In this document: piece by piece, positions 1 through 13,348 of the stretch
Numbering within the stretch: the first letter of the stretch is position 1
Layout: every line of letters begins with the position of its first letter
Assembly (NCBI RefSeq): GCF_016859285.1
Contig: NC_053418.1
Location: 7,052,521 to 7,116,520 of the forward strand
Length of the DNA: 64,000 bases
Source of the DNA: Xiphias gladius
Lineage: Eukaryota > Chordata > Actinopteri > Istiophoriformes > Xiphiidae
Direction: 5' to 3'
Notes under the pieces: generated by a model
The model's input: the letters and a program-made list of their open reading frames with translations, nothing else
What the model was told of the DNA's origin: nothing
The model's database searches: none
Position numbers and translations under genes: made by a program

Positions 1-1099
1 ATAGCAGGCTTTAGGTTCGTAGAATACTTGTTAGTAGGATTATATATTTAAAGAATAGTTGGCGATGAATAGATTACATAATGGTTTTGCAGTCTGTTGC
101 TTTTGCCTCAGTTTAAGGTAAATTCTAGTAACTCTGTTTTATCTGGGATGTGTACACAAGAAAGAGACTGCACCGCTTCTTTCAAAGTCATCACACTCAC
201 GCTACAACACAAAATTCCTGCCACTAAAATTTGAAATTAGGTGACATATTCTAATGTAAGCAGTAAGCACATCTGGATTAATAAAAATTGGTCTGTAAAA
301 AATAAAGAGGAGTGCACATAAACATGTCAGTAGTCTACTCAACTAAACAATGTATTCATTTTGCAAGACAATGAAACTGGTATTAAAAGAATAACTTCCT
401 GTAACTAGTTTGACATCAAGTTTCATTCCAAAAGGATATATCCTTTTTGAAAATATTCATTTTCTTAGTTATGTTATTTGAAGTGACGAAAGGTTTTATT
501 TTGGAAAAAAAAATGGATTTAACTGAGGAGTTTAAATTATATTCCAGTTTTAGTTTGAGACAAATCATTCTGTAATAAAACCTTTCAAGTGTAGAACCGA
601 CACAGGCTACTTTACGTCACATTGTACAAGGGATTTAAAATGAAATCATCATCTTTTATATTCATTTAGAGAGAGGAGTAGTAGGAGTATTCAATTGTGT
701 TGACAAAAATTACATCTAATGATTTGTGTTTGTTTCATAGAAACAAAGATAGCAGACATAGCATTTTAAAATGTTCGCGTTGTATGGTAAATTTTAAGCA
801 CTGTATCTGGTCTTGAGTAGCACCAGTAAACATGACTTGTTTATGTCTCTGCTCTATTTGTGAACCAAAGTACTAAAAGTTATTTCACGGAAGATATTTC
901 TTCTTATATTTTAAAATCTTTAATCCAAATAAACAAAATGTTTGAGTTAACTGTTCTAAATATAGCTTAATTGTTTTCCAAAACACTATATTCAGATCAA
1001 AATTCAATTATTTAGTTTGATACATATTGACAAATACTCATAGTTTTAATAAAAACAAACCGAATTCTTGTTAAATTTTCCTATTTTTCTTTTAACATT

Positions 1100-1380
1100 T
1101 ATTTAAACAGATCCCAGGTGGTTAGATTTAATTATGTAACCTCTTTCTGTTACATTGGCGTTCCTCAGGGAAGTGTACTTGGTCCATTACTATTCCTCCT
1201 CTAGATTTATGACCCACTCAAAGTAAATGCTGCATTGTGTTCTTTATGCAATTGACACTTTACATTGATATTTAGTTTGGAGAAGAAAATGAAAGTAAAA
1301 CTCCACACTCTCCTCAAGTTTTTATTTCCTATTTAACGCTTTAAAACAGAACAATCTGACTGTTAATGTAAAAGTTATTT
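1100..1380 (+). mobile_element. LINE reverse-transcriptase remnant
   Basis: Plus-strand translation from about 1,142 reads SFCYIGVPQGSVLGPLLF, the conserved GxPQGS...GPLLF block of non-LTR reverse transcriptases. About 85 bases later, in a shifted frame, YAIDT at 1,245-1,259 corresponds to the catalytic YADDT with one aspartate lost. The piece has a stop directly after the LLFLL stretch and a frameshift before YAIDT, so it is dead. The motif style fits the Rex1/L2/CR1/Jockey group rather than L1, but the exact clade cannot be set by eye. Confidence 0.75.
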
Positions 1381-2469
1381 TTAATTCTCCATTCTCATCA
1401 GATATTTGTCTATGCTCCATATTATATTCAAGGATTTATAAAAGATCTCAATCAAAAAATATGTCTTAACCTACATCATCATATTGGTATAGGACGACCA
1501 GGTTCTTCATAGTAGAACTGTACCAAGACACAATTCAGCAAGACTTTGGCATGCCTTCAAGTCCACCTTCCATGAACCAAATCCCATACCAACTCCAAAT
1601 AACAAGATTCACTAAGGTTGTTTTTCTGCACTTGAGACATTTTTGTTTTACCACATCAGCAAATGCACCACCTTTTCACAACTGAAATGTTGATATTAGC
1701 AATTTCAATTTTAAAATGACAACTGCAATTTTTAAAGTCTTCATAGGTCATGATCATAAAATCATATAGATTTTGTCTAATTTACAATCTTCATCCCAGT
1801 CCTTTGAAATCTGAATTCTGACTTCATTAATTTTGCCCCTTTCAAATTTGGTCATTTATTGCTTTTTTTTTTTTTTTTTTTTTAAATGTGATTGTCACTT
1901 AGCACTTTAAATGAAAGTCATTGTCTTTTTCCTTTAAAAAAAAAAAAAAAAAATCATTTTGCAATTTTCTAGCAAGATAACTCTAGAACAAGATTTCAAC
2001 TGAGTCAAATTAACAGCAGGCAGTGTTGTTTTCCTGTTATAAGAACCTAATCACAGGCAGTCCTACATATAGTACTTAGTACCTATGCTAACAAAAACAG
2101 GACTTCTATGTAGTGCAATCAGGATTTAAAAAAATACATCTGACTTAACGTGTAAGAAAAGATTTCATTTCTTATGCAAAATAAGATAATACAGTGAGAC
2201 CAAAAGTCTGAGACCACTTTCCCATTCAATTGTAGCTCAATTTCTGACTCTAAACTGAAATTAGGTGTGTCATGGTGGCCTGGGGGTTTAAGACTGTGGG
2301 CTCAAATAAGAGTTGATAAGATTTTTAACTTGTGCAATAATGTTCAGAAATAATTCAAGTTTCTGGTCGTGAATTTGTGTGCAAAATATATCAACAGTAA
2401 GGTTACACAAACACAGGGGAAAAAAAGTGCTTTTTGTGAACATCATGTACATATTCAAAGATAACTGTT

Positions 2470-2976
2470 TGTGTAACTCAGTGCTCAAAGTTCCCACACT
2501 CTGTGCAACATTGAAGTCACACAAGAACAAATGCTGTGTCCCGATCCCACTACACACCAATTCTAGGTGGATTTTGCATTTGTCATATGTCCATATTTGA
2601 AGTGACAAAATAAAGTATACTCTGTCATAGTAAAAAACCTAAAATAGGCTGTTGATGTACACTATTCTCCTATAATACAATGCGAGCTTTAGAAAAAACT
2701 CATAGCAGCATTTTTTAAGTTGCAGTTTGCCTGACATCTAATCGCTAAGTATTGTATAATTTCTTATTAGTATAAATTGGTTTGGTATTTTTTTCTCGTA
2801 TACTAACAGAAAAAAAAACACAGTACGCTATAAGGATAATGTATAGTACTGTATATACTGTGTGCAGTTGGAATTGAAATGAAACACACATTTAACTTCA
2901 TTGTACGAAAAGCATGTGTCCATGTGTAACTTCAGTGTCATGCACAGTGTGGGAACTTTGAATGGTGAGTTTCTCA
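2470..2976. repeat. Inverted-repeat pair, arms about 65 bp
   Basis: The left arm at about 2,470-2,534 and the reverse complement of the right arm at about 2,912-2,976 align over about 65 bases with roughly 75-80% identity. The perfect core is AAAGTTCCCACACT. The arms are about 380 bases apart. This could be an old foldback or terminal-inverted-repeat element, or two inverted copies of one dispersed repeat. No coding sequence lies between the arms. Confidence 0.5.
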
Positions 2977-3482
2977 AATTCCTTTTTGACGACCACAAAT
3001 CTCTTCTACATTCACAAACTTAAATTTCTCAAGCAGAGTGTATTTTTCCCATATTTTTACAAAGGGTGATTGACAACCATTATTTAACAAGCTCAAAATC
3101 TTATTGGCCCTTATTGCAGACCATGTAAGATGCTGACCTTAGCCTGGCTTTGGACCTCTGCTGCATGTCATCCCTCTTTTCTCACCTCATTTCCTGTTAT
3201 TTTTATACCAGTCCTGTCGATTAAAAGCGAAGCTTATTAATAAGAGAAACAAAAAAATGCAACACAATGGCTGCTGAGCTGAAGTTTAAATCATAGTTAT
3301 CAGTGATCATTCTTAATCCTTAATAAGTGGTTGATATTCTACACACATTCAGTACATAAACCCCTACACATCCTCTAGGTATGTTCACAGACAACATGGT
3401 TGAAAATTCATATTGTGGGATCTCTTCAAACGACAGCTTTGGTCCTAAGTCAGTGGTTAACCTCTCCAGTTTATAACCCCCC

Positions 3483-3484
<2 letters not shown>

Positions 3485-3539
<55 letters not shown>
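3485..3539. repeat. (CA)n microsatellite
   Basis: An essentially uninterrupted CA dinucleotide run of about 55 bases, downstream of the secisbp2 stop codon. Open frames across it are Cys-Val or Thr-His artefacts. Confidence 0.95.
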
Positions 3540-3541
<2 letters not shown>

Positions 3542-3808
3542 TTATATGCACAGCTTTGCCCATTTAGCTAGAACTCAAACACAAAAAATTGCCTTTAGCT
3601 TTACACAAAAAAAAAAAAAAAAAAAAGTAAAGGAGTTCATAATTCATTGCAAAATGATTAATTTCCTGACAAACTCCCCAGGTTGAGAAGCACCAACACC
3701 TTGTGATACTCTTTTTCTGCATGTGAGAACAAGTCCATCCTAGTTTCTTCTACTGTGGTGATCAGCACAAGTGGGTTCCTTTTTTAGGCATGGAGGGCTT
3801 CACCACTG

Positions 3809-6800
3809 TCAACTCTTCACATCTTCAGTGTTTTCAGTACATTCACTGTCCAAGCGCATGGAGCTCAGCTGCTCCTCAAAGTTCAAAAATTTATGGTTGT
3901 ACTCCTTCTCCAACATTTTCTTCCAAATTTTTACTGGAAGAAGAAATGCAAAGAGATAATTGTTAAATTTTACATTGACTTTCAACAGTGAAATCTGTTA
4001 TTGTATCCACTAATTCTTCTCTTATTCAACTACATCTCCCCTCAAGTTGATTTAATGGGTCAAATACAAAATTACAGCTTTCACTTGGTTTCATCTTGTC
4101 AGACCACTTGATATAAACAGCAGGTATCACCAAAATTGGGTGGGGACAGTAACTTACTGTATTCTGGTTCCTCTGGCTGTGTGGTGTCAGGACAAGGCTC
4201 AGCCTCTTCAGTCAGGCTGCTGATCTGCAGCTCTTCCTCAACATTGACTGCCTGCTCTGCGTCTGCCTGGCCGGTCTGCTCCAGGCTTGACACCATCACC
4301 TCATAGGCCCTCCTGGCCTCAGATGACAACTCGATCATCTTATGGTAGTAGTCCTGTGGGTAAGAAAGACAACGTTTTTAGCTTTATTAAAAAAAGAAAG
4401 AAAAAAAAACCAAAAAAAAAAAAAACACTTTTCATTGTCTTTCATGGTCAAAAACCATTTATTGATATTCTTTCTTAATTTCAAGAATGCATTTTAGTGA
4501 TTAGTGTGTACCAAACCTGACCTGTGCACCATCATAGTTGAAGATGCCCACCAGGCTGACAGGCACTGCCTTGTTGACACAGCGGCCCAAAGCTTTCCTG
4601 GACAGTGCAAACACGAATGGCACCCCCTGTTCACGACACGTGTCGATGATAGTGTGGACAGCCTCATCCAGACCACCTGTGAATAGTGACATTTTTCTAT
4701 GAATGTCAGTGTCACAATTTTTTAGCACTCTTTGTTTTTAGCTGGTGCACATTTGTACCTAGTTGTTCCCAGGTTTAAATTTGTAAATGAGTATAATGCA
4801 AGGTTTTGCAAGAACTCTCAGACAGCTGGATAAATCTGAAAAGTAGGCCTCCTTCTTAATACGTGGTTATCTGTGTTATCCAGATTAGCACATAATGATG
4901 ATTTAACATACATCAGGATATTTTGGTTTTGTGAAGGTGGTTAAAGTTCATCTGGATCTCTTGTCAGAGCAAAAATTCCTGAAGCCCAAACCCACAAAAG
5001 CGCAGGCAGCTTAATAATGACTAAGGCGCTTTACAGTGGCTCCCATAGATTAAGTAATTTTCAAATATAAACGACATGCTTTCTTGGAGTTATAATAAAA
5101 GTGTTAATATAATAATGATTTTAAATGAGAACACGCAGGTTATTGAGAAATCACTATGATCTGTTGGTATAATTATCACAATTTAATTTTCATAATGAAG
5201 AGTTACCTCTATTTATACGTGACAAAATTTATATTACGAATAACGTATATTAAAAAAAAAAGAAGAATCAAACCAAATTTAGTTTAAGATACTAAGTTAA
5301 AAGCCAAACTCAAGTAAAAGATTACTGTTAAAAGACCAATGGAGCCAGAACATATGGCATTTACTTTGACATTAAAATGAAAATGTTTCACTTTAACACT
5401 AAAACTACTTAAATAATTAACTGTAGAACTCACTTTGCTTAAATGGTTCATGCAATTAAAGCTACTTTTTAAGAAATTCTAGACAGGTGTCATCCTCATA
5501 GCAGGCTTCTCTTATCACTTAAGAGCCCCCACCAGTCATGCACCAACATCATTCCTGGTCTGAAAACATTCACTTATAATATAAAATTATTTAACTGTGA
5601 TCATAGTGTAGAAACATTGTGGAGCTGAATGCAGAACAAAGTAACAGCAGTAAAATGCAGAAAAATAAACATAAAACGAGACTTATGTCCATTAATCTAT
5701 TGCCCCAGTGCATGCTTGGAGGGTTCCAAACACACCTACCTCATGTAACTTCAAATCAAGTGATCAGCACTCAGCCAGTCATATGAACGCTGATCATGGT
5801 TTCAACTATCTACTCTTTTTGCCTTTATTTCAAAATAAGAGTGCACTGTTATTCAAGATAACTTCATTCAGAATGAACAAATCAATACTCAAACTGGGTT
5901 CAAAGAACCAAGTTCACTGAACAAGGAAAAAAAAAAAAAAACACTTTTCATTGTCTTTCATGGTCAAAAACCATTTATTGATATTCTTTCTTAATTTCAA
6001 GAACGCATTTTAGTGATTAGTGTGTACCAAACCTGACCTGTGCACCATCATAGTTGAAGATGCCCACCAGGCTGACAGGCACTGCCTTGTTGACACAGCG
6101 GCCCAAAGCTTTCCTGGACAGTGCAAACACGAATGGCACCCCCTGTTCACGACACGTGTCGATGATAGTGTGGACAGCCTCATCCAGACCACCTGTGAAT
6201 AGTGACATTTTCTATGAATGTCAGTGTCACAATTTTTTAGCACTCTTTGTTTTTAGCTGGTGCACATTTGTACCTAGTTGTTCCCAGGTTTAAATTTGTA
6301 AATGAGTATAATGCAAGGTTTTGCAAGAACTCTCAGACAGCTGGATAAATCTGAAAAGTAGGCCTCCTTCTTAATACGTGGTTATCTGTGTTATCCAGAT
6401 TAGCACATAATGATGATTTAACATACATCAGGATATTTTGGTTTTGTGAAGGTGGTTAAAGTTCATCTGGATCTCTTGTCAGAGCAAAAATTCCTGAAGC
6501 CCAAACCCACAAAAGCGCAGGCAGCTTAATAATGACCAAGACGCTTTACAGTGGCTCCCATAGATTAAGTAATTTTCAAATATAAACGACATGCTTTCTT
6601 GGAGTTATAATAAAAGTGTTAATATAATAATGATTTTAAATGAGAACACGCAGGTTATTGAGAAATCACTATGATCTGTTGGTATAATTATCACAATTTA
6701 ATTTTCATAATGAAGAGTTACCTCTATTTATACGTGACAAAATTTATATTACGAATAACGTATATTAAAAAAAAAAGAAGAATCAAACCAAATTTAGTTT

Positions 6801-9800
6801 AAGATACTAAGTTAAAAGCCAAACTCAAGTAAAAGATTACTGTTAAAAGACCAATGGAGCCAGAACATATGGCATTTACTTTGACATTAAAATGAAAATT
6901 TTTCACTTTAACACTAAAACTACTTAAATAATTAACTGTAGAACTCACTTTGCTTAAATGGTTCATGCAATTAAAGCTGCTTTTTAAGAAATTCTAGACA
7001 GGTGTCATCCTCATAGCAGGCTTCTCTTATCACTTAAGAGCCCCCACCAGTCATGCACCAACATCATTCCTGGTCTGAAAACATTCACTTATAATATAAA
7101 ATTATTTAACTGTGATCATAGTGTAGAAACATTGTGGAGCTGAATGCAGAACAAAGTAACAGCAGTAAAATGCAGAAAAATAAACATAAAACGAGACTTA
7201 TGTCCATTAATCTATTGCCCCAGTGCATGCTTGGAGGGTTCCAAACACACCTACCTCATGTAACTTCAAATCAAGTGATCAGCACTCAGCCAGTCATATG
7301 AACGCTGATCATGGTTTCAACTATCTACTCTTTTTGCCTTTATTTCAAAATAAGAGTGCACTGTTATTCAAGATAACTTCATTCAGAATGAACAAATCAA
7401 TACTCAAACTGGGTTCAAAGAACCAAGTTCACTGAACAAGGAAAAAAAAAAAAACCAAAAACAAAAAACAGGATTATTTTAGCCTGATAACAGCTTGTTA
7501 GCCCGAGTCACAGTTGAAGAACAAGGCCCTAATCTTTTACACTGTGTTTCAGCCATGTGTCCACACTAAGCTGCAATTTTAGCCAGCAAAAACATACGGG
7601 GAAAACTGAGCCTTTCAAAAATTACGAGATAAGCCTGCTCAGCAGTTAAAGAAAGAACGCAGCTTTCTGTCACTTGTAGACCACACTGTGATCACTCATC
7701 ATGTGCTGCTGTATTTTTGCCAGAGGAGGAGGAAGATGAAGGGATTTAGCTGTTTCAGCTACTGTTTTGGCACTTTGGTGTGGATGAGAATATTTACAAA
7801 AACAACTTAAGAAACTTAATCGGCAACTGTTTTGATAATCAATCCTTTGTATAATATATATGAATTATATGATGGTAATCTATAGATGTATATAATAAAC
7901 ATCTTTGGCCTTTGGACAAGTGGTCGGACGAAACAAGCAATTTGAGGACTTCACCTTTGGCTCTAAGAAATTGTGCACTTTTTCACAACTTTTTGGAAAT
8001 TTCATAAACCAAATAATTAACTGATTGAGAAAGTAATCTGCAGATTAATTGATACTGAAAATAATCTTTATTTGCAGCCCCAGTTTTCAGATTTAGCTGG
8101 CTGTATGTAGACTTTTTTCAACTTTTCTCACAAATTAAAAACAAAATAAAATAACAGCTGTGGTTACTTTTTTAGAAAAGATACTTTTTTCTTTAAGTCA
8201 AACTAAGAAGAACACTACCCTTCATGTGACTGACCTGCACATGTACTGCTCAAAACTCTCTCTACCTCTTCAATGATGGATTCATGACAATTGTGTGACT
8301 AGATGAGAATCTGAGAAAATTGTAAGACTATGTAAAATAAGTTCCTGAAAACTTCCTGACGTCAGACACAATGAAGCTCTCACAAGGACAGAGTACCTTT
8401 GGATTGAATACGTTCACAGTTGGGTGAGATGACGACACACTTGACCTTCCTGAGTTTGAGGTGCTTCAGGACCTCTCTGAGTCCCATCACAATCCGTCTC
8501 TTCATGCGGGCCTTCATGGGGTCCTTCTGGTAAAGGCGGTCCTGGAAACGAACCAGCTCCTTTAGCAGAGCGGTCACACACTCATCCACGTCTCTGCTCA
8601 GCATCTGGCTGCAGTAGCTGACATGTACAACAATGTATAATTCAATTAAACAAAAATGTGAGAAAAACAGTGATTAAATTCTGAGAGACAAAATGTTTTC
8701 CTTTTTCTCACCCACACACAATGGACACAAAAACAACCACCAAAGATTACAACTGATGCCTGAGTATACAGTGAAGGATGGCGCTTTTACAGTCTTACTC
8801 TCTGAACTTTCTGCTGTGGATTTTGGGTTGATTGACTGAGCAGGGCACAGGTAAGGTGGTTTGTTGCTCTACGGTCTCGTCTTTGTCGGTCTCCTCATCA
8901 GCCTCTTTCACCATCTGGTGTGTGCCATTAAACTCAGACTGATCGTCAGGTTCCTCTGTAGGACTCCCAACCTCATCTGAGGTTTTAGGAGCAAAAAATA
9001 AAGATCAAATATTAGCTATAATCAAAAATTTCTTTTATCTACTTACAGCCGTGATTACTTACCGTACCGAATACAATCAAATATATTCTACTTTTTCACG
9101 TGCTTGCTCTGACCTGTTGAATTTGTGTCACACTGCTTTTCTTCTGCAGGATCATCAGCAGGTTTGAACTCATTTTCAGGCAGCAGACCCCGCTCCTCCA
9201 GCAAACGTCTCTGTTTCCTCTCCTCCCTTTCTTTCAAAATGACCTGAGGATCAGACAGAAATAAACGAGGTGGCATCGCTGAAATACATTCTTATAAAAT
9301 GCAGCACATCTGTATTTGTTCTAGAATAAGTGAGCGGAATTACCTTCTTGAGAGGAGTAGGTTTCTTGGCTTTGGGCACCTCTCTCTGCTTTCCTTTCTT
9401 CACCAAAGGGCTGGTGGAGTCCAGGGGATTGTGTGCAATTTTATCCTGCTGCCAGGGTGGTTTCTTCTGGACTGACAGCTGCTTCTGGACAACAGGTAGT
9501 CCCCCACCAACTTTAAAGAAATAATTTTAAAATACACTTATTCTGGACTACGTTTTAATACCCTGCACCAACGGTTGTGGCTCAATAAGCATAGTCCTAA
9601 GAAAATTTTCCTTTTAAATTATATTTATCACAGAAAGAGAGAAAGGAGAAACCCAATGTAGCAAAGTCCAAGATGCTGACCATAACCCACCTGAGAGAAT
9701 GACTGGTTTGGCGTCTTGCTTGGCTTTTTGAGATTGTTGCTTCTTTTCCAGGGCGGCCAACATGTTTCCGATGTCCAGCTGAACAGGAACTTTGCTCTTC

Positions 9801-12800
9801 TTCCCAGACACTTTTTCAGCTTTCTAGAAATCAAGAGAGCAAGAACAGGGATACAAACCAGGCTGTCTCCTGAATGATATTAAAGGACAGTGTATTTGAA
9901 TGTAAGCTGAAAATACAAACCTGTCCTTTTTTAGCTGTCTCTGTGGGCAGACTTTTTGCTGCAGGTGATTTTTCCTTGTTCTGGTCAGCAGGCTGTTGCT
10001 GACCTCCTTCTCTTTGGTTTTCCTTAAAAAATGCAACATAGATTTTGTAAATTACTCACTATCTAATTTGTTTTAGTGGCAATCTATTGACCTCACATGT
10101 CGAAATGTTTATTTTCAGCCCTGTTGTATACATTTTAGGAAATTCCAAAACAACAGTATTATAATTAATATTTGTAAACATCTCGAAGGATAAATATACC
10201 TCATTGCATAGCTTTGCTGCATTGCTGCTGCTTATCAATCTATCAGTCCCAGTCAAAGCAGGAGTCAAGCCTGGAAACTCTTCTTCATCCTGACAAGACA
10301 AAAAGACAGCAAAAATCATTTTCCCTCCAACATTTAAAAAGGGAATCTACACTTATTTTCAAAATATAATGGGTTTTGCTTTTGAATTGAATGAAAACAC
10401 AGAAACTATATGAATTTACCTCAAATTTTGGAAGCTCCTGATAAATTGCTGGTTCTTCTGACTCCACTTCTGCATCTTCACCAGCACCTTTAGCCTTTTT
10501 CTTCTTTTTCTTCCGTTTTTTCTTCCCTGGGGCTCCCTCTTCCTGCTGCTCAGCCATTTCCTCCATCTGACAAGATGTAAAATAAGGGGACAGAAAACAA
10601 CGTTGAAACACATGGCAGTGGCCACAAGGTTTTACCTGACAAATATGACTTATTTAGGGTTATAGTCACCGAAAGACCATCTCGGTAATCCTTTAAAACA
10701 GCAATTTTTGGAATAGTCAAGGACAGGAAAGGGCTTTCCCACCTCCATAAAAATGCTACTCCATTTGCATCACTGGTCATATATTGCTTAATTGGAATAT
10801 AAAGGAGACCTCCAACTTACACTCAGTGGATCCAGGAGGTGATGCTACTATTGAATTTGGAGAAAGTTAGGTACTCTGTACATCGGTCAGAAGAGAAATA
10901 TTACAAATCATGGTCATCATAAAATAAAGAGGACCACTGATGCATCAAATTTTGACATTTGACTGCTGACAGGTACACTGGCTGTTAAAAAGGAAGATGT
11001 TGTTACCCATGTCATGATAACATAAGCACTTATTAATCTACCTGCATGTGGTTGCTGCTGATTGTCTTCTCTTTAGGGACGAGTTTCTTCGGAGGCTGAG
11101 AGGCGACATTAGCCCAGGATGTCACCACTGGCTGACCTGTTCACAAGAAAAAGGATAATCAATATCTGAAATATTATTACCTTTGCCTTATAGTATTTGG
11201 AAAACCAACGACAGGAACTTTCACCCTACCTGGTGTGATGGCAGGGCAGTCTGGCTTAGCATTAGTGGCACTTTGTTGGGGATCAGTCTGTGTTGGGGAT
11301 TCTCTCCTGCCAGACTATGCAATACAAAATTACGGTACCAGTAAAGCACCAAATTCAAGTGTGTAGCTGTGTGTAAGTGGAGCATTCACCGCTAATTTTT
11401 ACAGAGTATCAAATCTGATATTTCACTGAGCTCACCTTCCAGGCAGATGCTGACGTTTGCATTTGAGGGCTCTTGGACGCAGGAGTTGGACCCCAGCACT
11501 CTTTCTGAACAAGAGGAGGGCCTGCTCTTCCCAGCGAAACACCAGCCAACTCTGGGAAATCAGCCATCTTCACTTCAAATGGAACAAAGTTGGTCTGTGC
11601 TGGTTTTGACCTCCCCGCAGAGTTCGGGGCAGATCTGGCATCTCTAAAACCTGAGGATCAATTACAAAAACTTACTGCAAAGGTCTGCTACAAACCTATT
11701 TTCAGTAACTGGAGTGTGGGAAATCAAATGACGAGTTCACCAAAAAGTTTAGAAAAAAATTATATGATTTCTGGAAGATATTTTTTTGGGGAAAAAAACC
11801 CCCCAGAAATTTCTTCATTTGGCTGGCATTCGTGATAACTACCTCTTTTCTGCGCATCCATTGTGTTCCTGCCCATGATTCTGCCTTGAGCAGGAGAGTC
11901 ATTGTTACTTTTTGATGCCTGTGGAGATGGGTGAAAATCCCTAAAATTAATTTCATGAAGAAAGTTTGTTTTATTTACTTCTTTGGTACTCAAAATGAAA
12001 CCAACCTTTGATAGTGGATCCCGTACGGACCTGTCTCTCTGTAGAAAATCATCACCGGTCCCTTTAACAGGACGGCTGTTGCTGTAGCCATGACTCCTTG
12101 GTACATCTCCTCCTTTTCTTGCTGGCTTTGGACTCAGACGTGACTGCTTCCTAACAAAGATCCAAAATTTACACAAATAAGTAGTTGAATAATTTAAACA
12201 GTTGCCCCAGGCCATTAAGTAAGCCATTAACGATTGGCTACTTTTACCAAGACAAAAATATTATGCCTGTCATTATCGTCCTACCCTTTTGAAATGTGGT
12301 TGGAAACATGGGGATTTGGTAACATCAGAGGTGGTGATGAAGCTGTGTGTGGCTCAGCAGGCTCCTTTCTTTGTCTCCTCTGGTATTTAGGGTCAAAAGA
12401 CTGGACGGCAAAAAAAAAACAAAAACCCATAACATAACTTTTTAGCTAAAACCTCTCTCCCCCTTTGGAAAAAAGAAAGACAATACGTTAATCACGTTTA
12501 CGTTAATCACCAAATATCTATACTTTATGCACTGTTTGTATCAAAAAGTAGAAGATTAGGTTGGAATAATGATTCTGGAGAAGAATTAACAAAGGCAGAG
12601 CGGAAAATTTTTTGTTTATAGCCACAAGTTTTAACCATTACAACCAGGTTCAAATTATTACAATATACTGTAAGTAGTTCAGTAGTAGTTGAATACGTGT
12701 AAGTTACATAAGTTCAGTCCAGACATCCCAGACCGGTGCATTAAAGGTTTGGAAGATAAAGGGACACTATATCGTTGTTCAAAGGAATGTCCTGTTATCA

Positions 12801-13312
12801 GAGATTTACAATAAAAAAGTGGTACATTATGTTTCTCATACTGTTAATTATGGTCTTCCTGTGTGCCCTAAGTTCTTTTTACTTAGTCTGTTTCCTACTG
12901 TATGTAACTTAAGTTGTGAGAGGAAAGATGATGGTACATTTTTGTTATTTGCACGCCAAATATACAATTTCCATGTACTGGAAAAATCCACTAAAGCCAT
13001 CCTTTTGCCAAAGGCTAATCGGACGTCCAAGCTCGCTCTCTATGGAAAAATTCAAAATTTACAATAAAGGGAAAATTCAAAGACTCTGAAAAGATGAGGG
13101 TTGTAGGGGTGGCATTTTTTGGACTTCCTGAAATATTGAGGACTTTTCAATACAACAATCTTATTATTATTTAAGTATAACATATGTTTGGACTAACTGT
13201 ACACCATCAGCCCCTTTATTTATTCAGTTTGTTATTAATCTATTAAGGATATTTTGTCGTTTTTCCCCCTCAAATGCATTTCTACCTTTATCTGTGTGTA
13301 TATACCGTATAT

Positions 13313-13348
<36 letters not shown>

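Larger units (their letters stand above)
1..3808. other. Gene-free AT-rich flank
   Basis: No exon with plausible splice borders or a recognisable protein was found on either strand. It holds long T and A runs (about 1,861-1,884 and 1,936-1,953), a LINE reverse-transcriptase remnant, an inverted-repeat pair and a (CA)n run, all listed separately. The right end must include the secisbp2 3' untranslated region, but I could not place its polyadenylation site with confidence. Short open frames here are AT-rich or repeat-driven and are not supported as genes. Confidence 0.6.

Noticed and set aside
5708-7435. Twin 70-codon plus-strand frames beginning MHAWRVPNTP, one in each duplication unit
   Set aside because: Identical because the DNA is duplicated; they lie in a secisbp2 intron on the opposite strand and have no family match or splice context.
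8397-8608. Downstream acceptor (ctgcag) for the secisbp2 L7Ae exon
   Set aside because: The next acceptor upstream adds YCS before QML, giving FRDYCSQML as in human SECISBP2 and keeping phase; the nearer one deletes conserved residues.
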